Shown: positions 1 through 8,049 of the stretch, in pieces | Layout of the letters: each line of letters begins with the position of its first letter | Numbering within the stretch: position 1 is the stretch's first letter | NCBI GenBank assembly: GCA_964350605.1 | Contig: CAYGKP010000060.1 | Span: 1-12,719, forward strand | DNA from: CAYGKP01 sp964350605 | Lineage (GTDB): Bacteria; Bacteroidota; Bacteroidia; Cytophagales; JAAEPT01 | Length of the DNA stretch: 12,719 nt | Direction: 5' to 3' | Notes under the pieces: generated by a model | The model's database searches: none | The model's input: only the letters and a program-made list of their open reading frames with translations | Told to the model about the DNA's origin: nothing | Translations under genes and position numbers: made by a program

Positions 1-3000
1 ACCGCGGCGGCGGTGCTCGCGGTCGGGCAGCGTGGGCGGGTAAGAGCGACTGGCCACTTTGTCCGCGTATTCCAAGTAGGCGCGCAGCAGCTTTGGACCT
101 TCGTGTTTGGTGTCGTCCACTTTGAGTTGCGAAGGCAGGATGCTGCACACCAGCGAGATGCGCCGACGAGCCCGGGTCACCGCGACATTCAGGCGGTTTT
201 CCCCACCCTGCTGGTTGAGTAGGCCGAACTGCATGGCCATCTTCCCACCGCGATCCGGCGCATAGCCCAGCGAGAACACGATGTGGTCCCGCTCGTCGCC
301 CTGGACGTTCTCGATGTTCTTCACGAACACCTCGGCGGGAATCGAAACCTTCCGGGCGATGCTTTCTTCCTCCAACCGCTGTTCGATGAGTTGTTGCTGT
401 GGGTAGTTGAAGGTGACCACGCCGATGCTCGTCTCCCCTTCCTTGATCGCCCCAAGCACCAGATCAACCACGCGATCGGCTTCGACCGGGTTGGTGCTTT
501 TGATCCATTGCCCCGGCACGCGCAGGACCTGGATGGCGGGGTCACCCTTGAGCCAATCTTCGGCATGGGGTATTACTTGCAGTTCGCCGCGATAGAAATG
601 CTCGTTCGAGAAGGAAATCAAATCCAGCGTCCGGCTGCGGTAGTGCCCGGTCAACTTGACTTCGCGCAAGTGCTCGCGCGCCATGTCGAGCAGCGAATCG
701 ATCTGCGTTTCGGGCACCTCATCGTCTTCCTCTTCTTCCCATCGGATGCGGTACAAATCACTTGGCTGAAGCTGCTGGCTGTCGCCGACGACGACCACTT
801 GCCGACCCCGTGCCATGGCGGGTAGACCCTCCTCGGCGAAACACTGCGAAGCCTCGTCGAAGATCACCAGATCAAAGTGTTTTTCCAGCGGAAAGAGCGA
901 CGACACCGCTTCGGGTGAGGCGAGCCAACAGGGCACCAGCGGATACACCTCCTCGCCCAGATCGTGCAACAAGCGACGCAGTGGCCAGATCAGGCGCTTC
1001 TTGGTGACTTGGCGTTGCAGTTCGCGGTAGGTCACGCGGTTGTGTAGGCGGTTGAACGTCACGTCTCGATAGGTCCGTTCGCGGGCGCGAAGAAGGACCA
1101 AGTCGCGGCTGCGCTTGTCCTTGATTTCTTGCGCCTCGGCCAACTCGCGTTCCAATTGGCCCATCCGTTCGGTCGAGACAATGCGCAGCACCGGGTCCTT
1201 GAGTTCCAGGTGGGTGAGCCACGAGAGGCGCAGACTATTTTCCAGGTGTGCAACCGTTTGGTCGGTGGTCTGCTTGGGGCCAATCTCCGAGAGGGTACCC
1301 AGCACCTCGACTTCCCAGCGTTGCCAATTCTCGCGTTCCGAATCGTATTCCACCAGCGCGTCGAAGTCCTGTTTGAGGCTCTTCTTGAGCGATGCTTCGA
1401 TTGCCTCCTCCGACCACAAGCGGCGGACTTGGCTTTCGGTGAGGTCTTCGAGCCAGGCGGTGTGGCGGGCCTGCCAGGGCGCGAGTTCTTTCTTGAGCTG
1501 GGTCCAACGTTCCAAGGCGGTCTTTCGCTCGCCGCCGACCATCCCTAATTGGATCGGCAGGGGGTGCAGTTCGCCCATCTCCTTTTTGGCCACGTACACC
1601 AGGAACCACTCGTGGAAAAACTGCTGCCAACTTAGAAGATCGCCGGGCGTGGGATGGGGTTCGCCGGGCAGCAACTGGGCAATGCGCTGGCAGGCATCCT
1701 CGTAATTCAATCGGTTGTCCAAGCGTTCGCGCAGCAAGCGAATGCCGCCCTTGGTCCATTTCAGCTTACTAGCGGCCAGGGCCTTCTGAATCACCCGCTT
1801 GTTGCGGTTGAACATGCTCCAGCGGATGCGCTTGTCCAGTCTCTTTTTGGCCAGTTGGTACTCGTTGAGGATCTCGAGGAAGCGGCCCAGTTCGTCGGAC
1901 TTCACGCTCGCCTCAATCCCCGAGCCGCGGTGCAACCCCAGCACCCGGAACTCCAGGCGGTACCACTCGCCCTCGTCCCATTGACGCTCGTGGTGGCGTT
2001 GCAGCAGGTCCCAAACCTGGGGAGCCGTCGTCAGGTTAAATAACTCCTCAACCCGACCCTGGCGGTTCCAGGCAGTCAAGGTTTCTTCGCGATCCAAGAC
2101 ACTACCGAGAAGCTGCTCGGTCCGCTCGGTCCATTGCTTGGCCTGCGTGCCCACTTCAGTCAATAGATCGGTGAGGCGTTTCAAATCAGTCAGCGGTCGC
2201 CCGGCGAACGAACGCCGCTCGCCCCAGGGGTGCGCTTGCCACGAGAATTTCGCCTCGTACGGCAACCGACGGCGCAGCTTGCGCACGTAGTCCGGCCAGG
2301 TGTGAACCGTCAGGCTGCGGTAATGCTCGCCCAGGTTCAGGCTCTCCCCCTCGGCATCGGTGGTCAAGTAGAGTTCCTTGGGGCTCCAGCCGCATTCGTC
2401 CTCGCGGAACAGGGCCGTGCGAAAGGCTTCCAACTCCTCCAGAATCGCATCGATTCGGCGGCTGGCTTGCAGGAATTCCCGTTCGAGGACCACGGCATCG
2501 AGGCCATCGTTGCGCGCCTTGTACTCCTCGATCCGCTCGATCTGTCGGTCGAGTTGCTCGTAGAGTTTCTTTCGGTCGCCCTTCACGTCGTGAACCAACC
2601 CCACGAACGGCGCAAGCGCCGCCTCGGACAACCGGGCATGGACCACGTCGAGCGCGGCGCGTTTTTGACAGACGACCAGGACCTTCTCGCCCATGGCGAT
2701 GCGGTCGGCCACCAAGTTGCAGATCAGTTGGGATTTGCCCGTCCCCGGGGGGCCTTGAACGACCAGCGAATGACCCTTCTTGACCGCTTTCACGGCGTTC
2801 TCCTGCGCGGCATCGAGGGGAAAGGGCGTCAGCAATTGCTCCTCTTTCACCGCATGGAGAAAGAAGTCGCGACGGCCTTCCTGCTCGGCCTCCGCGGGGA
2901 CCAATTGGCGGTCGACAAAAAAGGCTTCCAAGCTCTCGGCGGGCACCCGTTCGAGCATCGCTTGATAGTCGGGCACCAAGTACGAACCCGCCTGGGGGTA

Positions 3001-3711
3001 GAGCCCCAGCACTGCCTCGGGCTGAAGTTTCAACTCGCCGAGTTTGGCTTGGTTGCGGTACTCTTGGGTCTTGAAATTCTGGAACGGCCTGATGCGGTCC
3101 TCGAACAGTTCACGGTTGAATTGCAGTTCGAGCGGGCTCTCCTTCAGCAAGGCATAAAGCTGATTGCGGAAGGCTTGGCTGTCGCCCAAAAAATCCTCGA
3201 AGGGCTGATCCAAAAATTCCTGAGTCAGTGGGGTATTCAGGAAATGGGAATAGGCCAACAGAAAGCTGCGGTTCCAGGTCAGGGCCTCGCCCTCGCGCAA
3301 CCGCAGTACCCACTTGTCCTTCTCAATCACCAAGCGGATGGGAAAGAACAACAACGGCGCACGCACGGGCGCATCGTCCGACAGCTTGCCGTGGACAAAG
3401 GGCCAACCCAAGTGCAGGTCCATCGCACCGCGCTCTTCAAACAGAAATTCGGCCCGCTTGGCGAGGCTCCGCAAGCGGCGGCTCAGGTCGTTCGAAGCGG
3501 CGTCCCGCGCATCCTGAACGGTGCAGAGCGACACGGTTTTCTTACCCCCCAATAAGTCGTCGATGATCGAGAAGGCCGGACGGTTCAGGGCGAAGTCCGT
3601 CTCGCTCAGGTCCAGGTCTTGCGCACGGCGCAGTCGCAAGTGCAACAGACACTTGTTGGTGCTCGACAGGTTGGTGAGCCGCTGGAGATAGGCGCGAAGC
3701 AGTCGTTCCAT
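1..3711 (-). CDS. DUF4011-type superfamily 1 DNA/RNA helicase (DNA2/NAM7-like), C-terminus cut by window edge
   Basis: The frame is open from an ATG at 3711 to the window edge, giving 1237 codons with no stop. All SF1 helicase hallmarks can be read: Walker A GPPGTGKS at residues 320-327, Walker B DEASQC at 952-957, motif III GDSQQLQP at 976-983, HYRSR at 1023-1027, QGDERD at 1137-1142 and motif VI NVAVTRAR at 1175-1182. The first ~300 residues match the N-terminal region of the DUF4011 helicase family (LTNLSSTNK near residue 12; WPFVHGK and PLLFFPIRL near residues 105-130). About 600 residues rich in charged helices lie between Walker A and B, probably an enlarged 1B/stalk insertion. Expected role: ATP-driven translocase or helicase on nucleic acid in the cytoplasm; the precise substrate is unknown for the family. 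It starts 21 bases after the helix-hairpin-helix gene stop. The start fits the family N-terminus. Probably most of the protein is present; a short tail or an extra C-terminal domain may lie beyond the edge. Confidence 0.93.
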   Translation of the reverse strand, partial: MERLLRAYLQRLTNLSSTNKCLLHLRLRRAQDLDLSETDFALNRPAFSIIDDLLGGKKTVSLCTVQDARDAASNDLSRRLRSLAKRAEFLFEERGAMDLHLGWPFVHGKLSDDAPVRAPLLFFPIRLVIEKDKWVLRLREGEALTWNRSFLLAYSHFLNTPLTQEFLDQPFEDFLGDSQAFRNQLYALLKESPLELQFNRELFEDRIRPFQNFKTQEYRNQAKLGELKLQPEAVLGLYPQAGSYLVPDYQAMLERVPAESLEAFFVDRQLVPAEAEQEGRRDFFLHAVKEEQLLTPFPLDAAQENAVKAVKKGHSLVVQGPPGTGKSQLICNLVADRIAMGEKVLVVCQKRAALDVVHARLSEAALAPFVGLVHDVKGDRKKLYEQLDRQIERIEEYKARNDGLDAVVLEREFLQASRRIDAILEELEAFRTALFREDECGWSPKELYLTTDAEGESLNLGEHYRSLTVHTWPDYVRKLRRRLPYEAKFSWQAHPWGERRSFAGRPLTDLKRLTDLLTEVGTQAKQWTERTEQLLGSVLDREETLTAWNRQGRVEELFNLTTAPQVWDLLQRHHERQWDEGEWYRLEFRVLGLHRGSGIEASVKSDELGRFLEILNEYQLAKKRLDKRIRWSMFNRNKRVIQKALAASKLKWTKGGIRLLRERLDNRLNYEDACQRIAQLLPGEPHPTPGDLLSWQQFFHEWFLVYVAKKEMGELHPLPIQLGMVGGERKTALERWTQLKKELAPWQARHTAWLEDLTESQVRRLWSEEAIEASLKKSLKQDFDALVEYDSERENWQRWEVEVLGTLSEIGPKQTTDQTVAHLENSLRLSWLTHLELKDPVLRIVSTERMGQLERELAEAQEIKDKRSRDLVLLRARERTYRDVTFNRLHNRVTYRELQRQVTKKRLIWPLRRLLHDLGEEVYPLVPCWLASPEAVSSLFPLEKHFDLVIFDEASQCFAEEGLPAMARGRQVVVVGDSQQLQPSDLYRIRWEEEEDDEVPETQIDSLLDMAREHLREVKLTGHYRSRTLDLISFSNEHFYRGELQVIPHAEDWLKGDPAIQVLRVPGQWIKSTNPVEADRVVDLVLGAIKEGETSIGVVTFNYPQQQLIEQRLEEESIARKVSIPAEVFVKNIENVQGDERDHIVFSLGYAPDRGGKMAMQFGLLNQQGGENRLNVAVTRARRRISLVCSILPSQLKVDDTKHEGPKLLRAYLEYADKVASRSYPPTLPDREHRRRG

Positions 3712-3732
3712 CAGGAACTCCGAAGTTAGGGA

Positions 3733-4536
3733 CTAGAGCCGGAGATAGGGCCGCAGCTTATCCACCTTCTCGGCGGGGACTAGGTCGTGCTTCAACAGGT
3801 CATCGAGGCTGGTGAAGGGCCCGTTGTTCTCGCGGTGCAGGACGATGGTCCCCGCTTGGCGGTGGGTCAAATACGGGTGGCGGACGAGGACTTCGAAGGG
3901 GTCGTCGTTGAGCGAAAGTTGCTTCGGGGTGATCGACCCCAGGTCGGCGTGACGCAGGACTTCCCGGACCAACGCACTGTCGAGGCCGAAGACCTCGTAC
4001 ATTTGATCTGTGGAAAGAAAGCCGCCCAGCTTCTCGCGGTAATCGACAATCCACTGGCTTCGCTTGAGGCCGATGCCGTCGATTTCTTGGAGTTGGCCCA
4101 TCGACACGGTGTTTAAATCGAACCGGAGTAGTGCCTTGCCCGCGAAGGTCAGTTTGCTTTTCAGGCGGTAGTAGTCGCCGAGCGGAAAGCCGTCGAGCCG
4201 CAGCAAATCTTCGGGCCGCTCGAAGTGCCCACCCGCCCGTTGATACGCCGCGAGCCGCTTCGCCCAATCGGGGTGCATCCCGACTGATACCCAACCTACG
4301 GAGTCCAGGTCATTCGGATCGAATTCGGCCAGTTCGGCGGTGTCCAAGATGCTGTGCGCTGTGACGAGTGAATCCCAATTTTGCGTTTCCCCTTTCGGGC
4401 TGTTCTGCCACAACCCGGTTGGCAGGAAAAAACTCCCGACCACGACCAGCGCCGTCAACCCCCACAGCCAAATCAAACTGCGCTTGTGCCCCCGCCGACC
4501 GCTCAGGGCCTCCTCGGTTCGGGGGCGCGGGCTCAT
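3733..4536 (-). CDS. Membrane-anchored helix-hairpin-helix (ComEA-like) protein
   Basis: 267 residues. A basic N-terminus (RRGHKR, residues 14-19) precedes one hydrophobic segment at about 20-40, so the protein is probably anchored with its C-terminal part on the periplasmic side. Three helix-hairpin-helix-like units follow, at about 72-131, 139-199 and 207-265. The middle one is the clearest: DLNTVSMGQLQEIDGIG at 140-156, with an LNxA-like entry and the GIG hairpin, then YREKLGGF. The last repeats the pattern with HRENNGPFTSLDDLL. Such units bind DNA backbones non-specifically; ComEA uses them in DNA uptake, and Bacteroidota have a family with this multi-unit layout. DNA binding or uptake is inferred and not proven. 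The ATG overlaps the stop of the upstream transporter gene by 4 bases (ATGA), supporting this start and translational coupling. The helicase gene follows 21 bases downstream. Confidence 0.9.
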   Translation of the reverse strand: MSPRPRTEEALSGRRGHKRSLIWLWGLTALVVVGSFFLPTGLWQNSPKGETQNWDSLVTAHSILDTAELAEFDPNDLDSVGWVSVGMHPDWAKRLAAYQRAGGHFERPEDLLRLDGFPLGDYYRLKSKLTFAGKALLRFDLNTVSMGQLQEIDGIGLKRSQWIVDYREKLGGFLSTDQMYEVFGLDSALVREVLRHADLGSITPKQLSLNDDPFEVLVRHPYLTHRQAGTIVLHRENNGPFTSLDDLLKHDLVPAEKVDKLRPYLRL

Positions 4537-6107
4537 CGGTCTTTGAGTCGGTGCGACTTAAGCTGCTTGGGCTTCGCCGCAATGCCCCCGTTCTTAATCT
4601 GCCGGACAAAGTCGTTCAACTCCCGACGCACTTGCGGGGCCAGCAGCAAACACCCGATCAGGTTGGGGAAGGCCATTGCGAAGATCATCGCATCGGAGAA
4701 CCCGATCACGGGTTTCAGTTGGACCGACGCACCAACGATGACAAAGAAGCAGAAGATCGACTTGTAGAGGTTCCCTTTCCAGGTTTCGTACCCGAAGAGG
4801 TATTGCCAGGCTTGCAGGCCGTAATAGCTCCACGAAATCATCGTGGAGAAGGCGAAGAGCACCACCGCAATGGCCAAGACGTATTCCGCATGATCGATCT
4901 GGCTGGAATACGCCGCCGAAGTTAGGTCGATGCCGTTAAGGTTCGGATCGTTCCACACCCCCGTGATGACGAGCACCAAGGCCGTCATCGTGCAGACCAC
5001 AACGGTATCAATGAAGGGCTCCAAGAGCGAGACCAATCCTTCGCTGACCGGGTGGCTGGTTTTCACCGCGGAGTGGGCAATGGGCGCCGAACCGATACCC
5101 GCCTCGTTCGAGAAGGCCGCCCGGCGAAAGCCTTGAATCAGCGAGCCAAGCACGCCGCCCGCAATGGCTTGGGGCGCAAAAGCACTGGAGAAAATGAGAC
5201 CAAAAGCACCGGGAATTTCCGAGGCCTCCGAAAAGAGAATGTACAGGCTCGCCGCGACGTAGAGGATCACCATGACTGGGACAATCTTGTCGGTCACCTT
5301 GGCGATGCTTTTGATGCCGCCGATAATGACTGCGCCAACGAGCACGGCCATGATGAGTCCGAAGATCCACCCGTGGGTGCCGACCCAAGTTCCTTCCATC
5401 ATGTCAAGCGAGGAGAATTGCGCTTGCGCCTGGTTGGCTTGGAACATGTTGCCGCCGCCAAAAGAACCGCCTACGCAGAAGACCGCGAAACCAATCGCGA
5501 GCACGCGCCCAAAGCCGCCCATCTTCATGGCCTTGAGGCCCTTGGTCAGGTAGTACATCGGCCCGCCGTGGACCGTGCCATCGGCATCCACGTTGCGGTA
5601 CTTCACGCCCAGGGTACACTCCACAAACTTGCTGGACATGCCGAGCAGTCCGGCGCAGATCATCCAAAAGGTTGCGCCCGGTCCGCCAACTGAAATCGCA
5701 ACAGCTACCCCCGCAATGTTGCCCAGCCCAACCGTCGCCGACAGCGCCGCGGTCAAGGCTTGAAAGTGCGTCACTTCCCCGATCGCATCGGGGTCCTCGT
5801 ACTTGCCGCGCACCACGTTGATCGCTGTGCCGAACCGCCGGATGTTGACAAACTTGAAGAAGATCGTAAAGAACACCGCCCCGAAGATGAGCCAGACCAA
5901 GACGAGCGGCACCGACACCACCCCGTCGTCGGTATCGACCTCGAAGGAGTAAAAGACCACTGTTTCCACCACATCGGTCACCGGCTGGAAACCGCTGGAA
6001 ATGGCCTTGTCGATTTTGTAGAGCGTCGAGGTGGTATCAACGGGCGCTTGAGCACGCGCCAGGAAACTGGAACAGAGAAAAAGAGAAGCGAGCAGAAAAC
6101 GAGTCAC
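4533..6107 (-). CDS. AGCS family sodium:alanine/glycine symporter
   Basis: 524 residues. The family signature is clear: ATVGLGNIAGVAVAISVGG at about 124-142 and GGPMYYL at 181-187, followed by many hydrophobic segments typical of this inner-membrane secondary transporter (Na+- or H+-coupled uptake of alanine or glycine). The substrate cannot be decided from sequence alone. The N-terminus carries what looks like a cleavable signal peptide (residues 1-19, ending LARA before QAP) and then a ~45-residue polar stretch before the first core membrane segment. This extension is absent from classical members but usual, as I recall, in Bacteroidota homologues. The start is GTG at 6107, chosen because it gives a proper signal peptide and lies 17 bases after the upstream stop. 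No Shine-Dalgarno is visible. The stop overlaps the next gene's ATG. Confidence 0.95.
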   Translation of the reverse strand: MTRFLLASLFLCSSFLARAQAPVDTTSTLYKIDKAISSGFQPVTDVVETVVFYSFEVDTDDGVVSVPLVLVWLIFGAVFFTIFFKFVNIRRFGTAINVVRGKYEDPDAIGEVTHFQALTAALSATVGLGNIAGVAVAISVGGPGATFWMICAGLLGMSSKFVECTLGVKYRNVDADGTVHGGPMYYLTKGLKAMKMGGFGRVLAIGFAVFCVGGSFGGGNMFQANQAQAQFSSLDMMEGTWVGTHGWIFGLIMAVLVGAVIIGGIKSIAKVTDKIVPVMVILYVAASLYILFSEASEIPGAFGLIFSSAFAPQAIAGGVLGSLIQGFRRAAFSNEAGIGSAPIAHSAVKTSHPVSEGLVSLLEPFIDTVVVCTMTALVLVITGVWNDPNLNGIDLTSAAYSSQIDHAEYVLAIAVVLFAFSTMISWSYYGLQAWQYLFGYETWKGNLYKSIFCFFVIVGASVQLKPVIGFSDAMIFAMAFPNLIGCLLLAPQVRRELNDFVRQIKNGGIAAKPKQLKSHRLKDR

Positions 6108-6124
6108 GAGGAAAGTAAGGAGTC

Positions 6125-7075
6125 TTAGGAATGCATGTGGAGCACGGTGAGCTGTTTACCCACCACGTCGAGGCCCCGTTCGAAGGTATGGGGCGCGTAG
6201 CCCAATTCACGTTTGGCTTTATCGATGATAAAACCCGTTTTCGGCGGACGCGCCGCCGGTTGGGTGAAGATCGAGCCATCGACTTTCTCGATCAATTTGG
6301 GATCAAGTTCGAAGTGGTTGGCGACCCGAACGGCCAGTTCGTAAGGAGTCATCAATTCTTCGCCTGAAATGTGGAAGACGCCCTCGACTTGCTGACAGGC
6401 CAACCGGAAACAGCCGTCCGATAGGTCCTCGGCGAGGGTGGGCGTACGCCACTGGTCGTCGATGACTTTGATGTTCTTTTTGGCCTCAAGGCTTTCCTTC
6501 ACCCAGAGCACGATGTTCGAACGGCTCATGCCGGGAGTCACCCCGTAGACCAGCACCGTCCGCGCGATGCCATGTCGTAAGCCGCTGGCGGCCACTCGCT
6601 TCTCGGCCTCCCACTTGCTCTCGCCGTAATAGCTGAGGGGCTTGATGCCTTCGGTATCCGTTTCGGCATAGGGCCCAGCCTCGCCATCAAAAATGAAGTC
6701 GGTCGAGACTTGCAGAAAGTAAGGATCTGGGTGGGCGGTTGCCCCTTCCAACAGGTGATCAACCGCCTCCACGTTCGCGGCCCAACAGCCCTCTTTGTCG
6801 GCCTCGCAGGCATCGACATTCGTCATCGCCGCGGTGTTGATGATCACGCCTGGTCTGGTGGCTTCCAGGTAGCTGAGCACGGCCTTTCGGTCGGTCAGGT
6901 CGAGGTTGGTATAGGACACCCCTTCAGGCAATTTGAACCGCACATCGCCCCGCGAAATTGCGAGCACTTCCACTTCGCCATCGGCAGCCAGACGGGCCAC
7001 CAGTTTTTGGCCAAGCAGGCCGTTGGCCCCGGTGACCAGGACACGTGTGGGCGAGGGAAACTTCGAGATGGTCAC
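6125..7075 (-). CDS. RmlD-like SDR oxidoreductase (dTDP-4-dehydrorhamnose reductase family)
   Basis: 316 residues, full length for the extended short-chain dehydrogenase family. The NAD(P)-binding glycine motif GANGLLG is at 16-22 and INTAAMTNVDACE at 79-91. The catalytic S/T and YxxxK are in VSTDFIFDG (123-131) and YYGESK (149-154, Y150/K154). STDFIFDG, GPYAETD and PLSYYGESK are characteristic of the RmlD subgroup, which reduces dTDP-4-keto-L-rhamnose to dTDP-L-rhamnose. No rmlA, rmlB or rmlC gene is nearby, so it may act on another sugar nucleotide or in an unrelated reduction; the family is often over-annotated. The start is GTG at 7075, 14 bases after the hemC stop; no ATG lies nearby in a better place. 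A near-consensus TAAGTTTC spans the hemC stop just upstream, but it is too weak to call as a promoter. Confidence 0.88.
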   Translation of the reverse strand: MTISKFPSPTRVLVTGANGLLGQKLVARLAADGEVEVLAISRGDVRFKLPEGVSYTNLDLTDRKAVLSYLEATRPGVIINTAAMTNVDACEADKEGCWAANVEAVDHLLEGATAHPDPYFLQVSTDFIFDGEAGPYAETDTEGIKPLSYYGESKWEAEKRVAASGLRHGIARTVLVYGVTPGMSRSNIVLWVKESLEAKKNIKVIDDQWRTPTLAEDLSDGCFRLACQQVEGVFHISGEELMTPYELAVRVANHFELDPKLIEKVDGSIFTQPAARPPKTGFIIDKAKRELGYAPHTFERGLDVVGKQLTVLHMHS

Positions 7076-7089
7076 AAGCGTGTGGAAAC

Positions 7090-8049
7090 TTAGCGGTTGA
7101 GTTCGAGGCGAATCTGGTCAAGAAGTTCGCGGCCACCTTTCTCCAGGAGTAGAGCGGCCACCTGCTCGCCCAGGGCCTCAGGTTGGAAGATAGGGCCCTC
7201 TCCGTCCTCTCGCAAAAGGGTCTGGCCATCCAGGCCGATGAGGCCGGCGGTCAGGGTCAATTTGGTGCCCAGCGTGCGGGCATAGGCGAAGGAAGGAATG
7301 CTGCATCCGCCCTCGAGTACACGCAGGAAGCCCCGCTCGGCGCGCACGGCATAGCCGGTCGGTTCGTCGTGGCACGCGGCTTTGATTTTCTGGCGGATCG
7401 CCTCGGGCATCGCCGAAGAAATCTCCAAGGCCAAGCTCCCCTGCCCCACTGCCGGGGTGAAAGTTTCGGTCGGCAAATGAACTTGAATCATCCGCGCGAA
7501 GCCCATGCGATAGACCCCCGCATAAGCCAAGACCAACGCGTCACATTCGCCCTCTTGGAGCTTGCGCAACCGAGTCTGCAAATTCCCACGGACCGAGACG
7601 GTCGTATGGCCGGGGTAGTAGTGAGCCAACTGGGCGACCCGGCGGGTGGATGAAGTGCCGAGGCGCAAGCCCTCGTCCGTCTCCAAGCTGACCAAATCGG
7701 GGGCGACGATGACATCGTGAACGGGTTCGCGCACCGTGAAGGCCAGAATCTCCAAGCCCTCGGGCAACTCGCTCGGTAGGTCCTTTGCGCTGTGGACAGC
7801 CAGATCCATCTCACCCGAACGAAGGCCGTCCTCCAATTCAGCGGTGAACAAGCCTTTGTCGCCGACTTTCGAAAGCGTCCGGTCCAGGACCAAATCCCCC
7901 TTCGTCTCAACAGTAATCAACTCGCTGTCCAGCCCCCGCTCTTCCAGCATCGACTGCACGTGCTTGGCTTGCCACAGGGCCAGCGGGCTTTTGCGCGTCC
8001 CGATCTTCAGGCGGGCGTCGCGTTTCTTATAATCCGCTTCGTCGTCCAT
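7090..8049 (-). CDS. hemC: Porphobilinogen deaminase (hydroxymethylbilane synthase)
   Basis: 319 residues, normal length. The enzyme joins four porphobilinogens into hydroxymethylbilane in the cytoplasm, on the way to haem and other tetrapyrroles. The N-terminal KIGTRKSPLALWQA (15-28) is diagnostic. The catalytic aspartate lies in VHSAKDLP (85-92, D90). The paired arginines that bind substrate are in GTSSTRR (131-137). PAVGQGSLALE occurs at 199-209, and the cysteine that carries the dipyrromethane cofactor is C249 in LEGGCSIP. All key residues are present, so it should be active. The usual neighbours hemD, hemA or hemB are not in the window; instead it follows holB with a one-base overlap (TAATG), which fixes the ATG at 8049 and suggests coupled translation. 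Confidence 0.97.
   Translation of the reverse strand: MDDEADYKKRDARLKIGTRKSPLALWQAKHVQSMLEERGLDSELITVETKGDLVLDRTLSKVGDKGLFTAELEDGLRSGEMDLAVHSAKDLPSELPEGLEILAFTVREPVHDVIVAPDLVSLETDEGLRLGTSSTRRVAQLAHYYPGHTTVSVRGNLQTRLRKLQEGECDALVLAYAGVYRMGFARMIQVHLPTETFTPAVGQGSLALEISSAMPEAIRQKIKAACHDEPTGYAVRAERGFLRVLEGGCSIPSFAYARTLGTKLTLTAGLIGLDGQTLLREDGEGPIFQPEALGEQVAALLLEKGGRELLDQIRLELNR

Noticed and set aside
2230..3555. A 441-codon open frame on the plus strand opposite the helicase gene
   Set aside because: Its codons are in register with the helicase codons on the other strand (first base opposite the helicase third base). In that register a stop needs a helicase TTA, CTA or TCA codon, which a GC-rich gene rarely uses. 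The protein has no recognisable motif, and the minus-strand product is unmistakable.
1..3711. A phage-defence system built on the large SF1 helicase
   Set aside because: Large DUF4011-type helicases do occur in defence islands, but here the neighbours are housekeeping genes, and no nuclease, methylase, integrase or atypical base composition is seen. The left flank is unseen, so it cannot be fully excluded.
3711..4536. A competence (com) locus around the helix-hairpin-helix protein
   Set aside because: No ComEC channel, ComF, pilin or DprA gene is present in the window; a single ComEA-like protein is not enough to call a competence locus.
4916..4926. Third copy of CCTAACTTCGG as a promoter
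   Set aside because: It lies inside the AGCS coding sequence with no gene start nearby, so it is most simply coding sequence.
5052..5693. A 213-codon plus-strand open frame opposite the AGCS transporter
   Set aside because: Same antisense register effect; the translation is low-complexity and His/Arg-rich with no domain, while the minus strand encodes an intact transporter.
6125..7075. A dTDP-rhamnose (rmlABCD) cluster
   Set aside because: Only the reductase-like gene is present; its neighbours hemC and the AGCS gene are unrelated to sugar-nucleotide synthesis.
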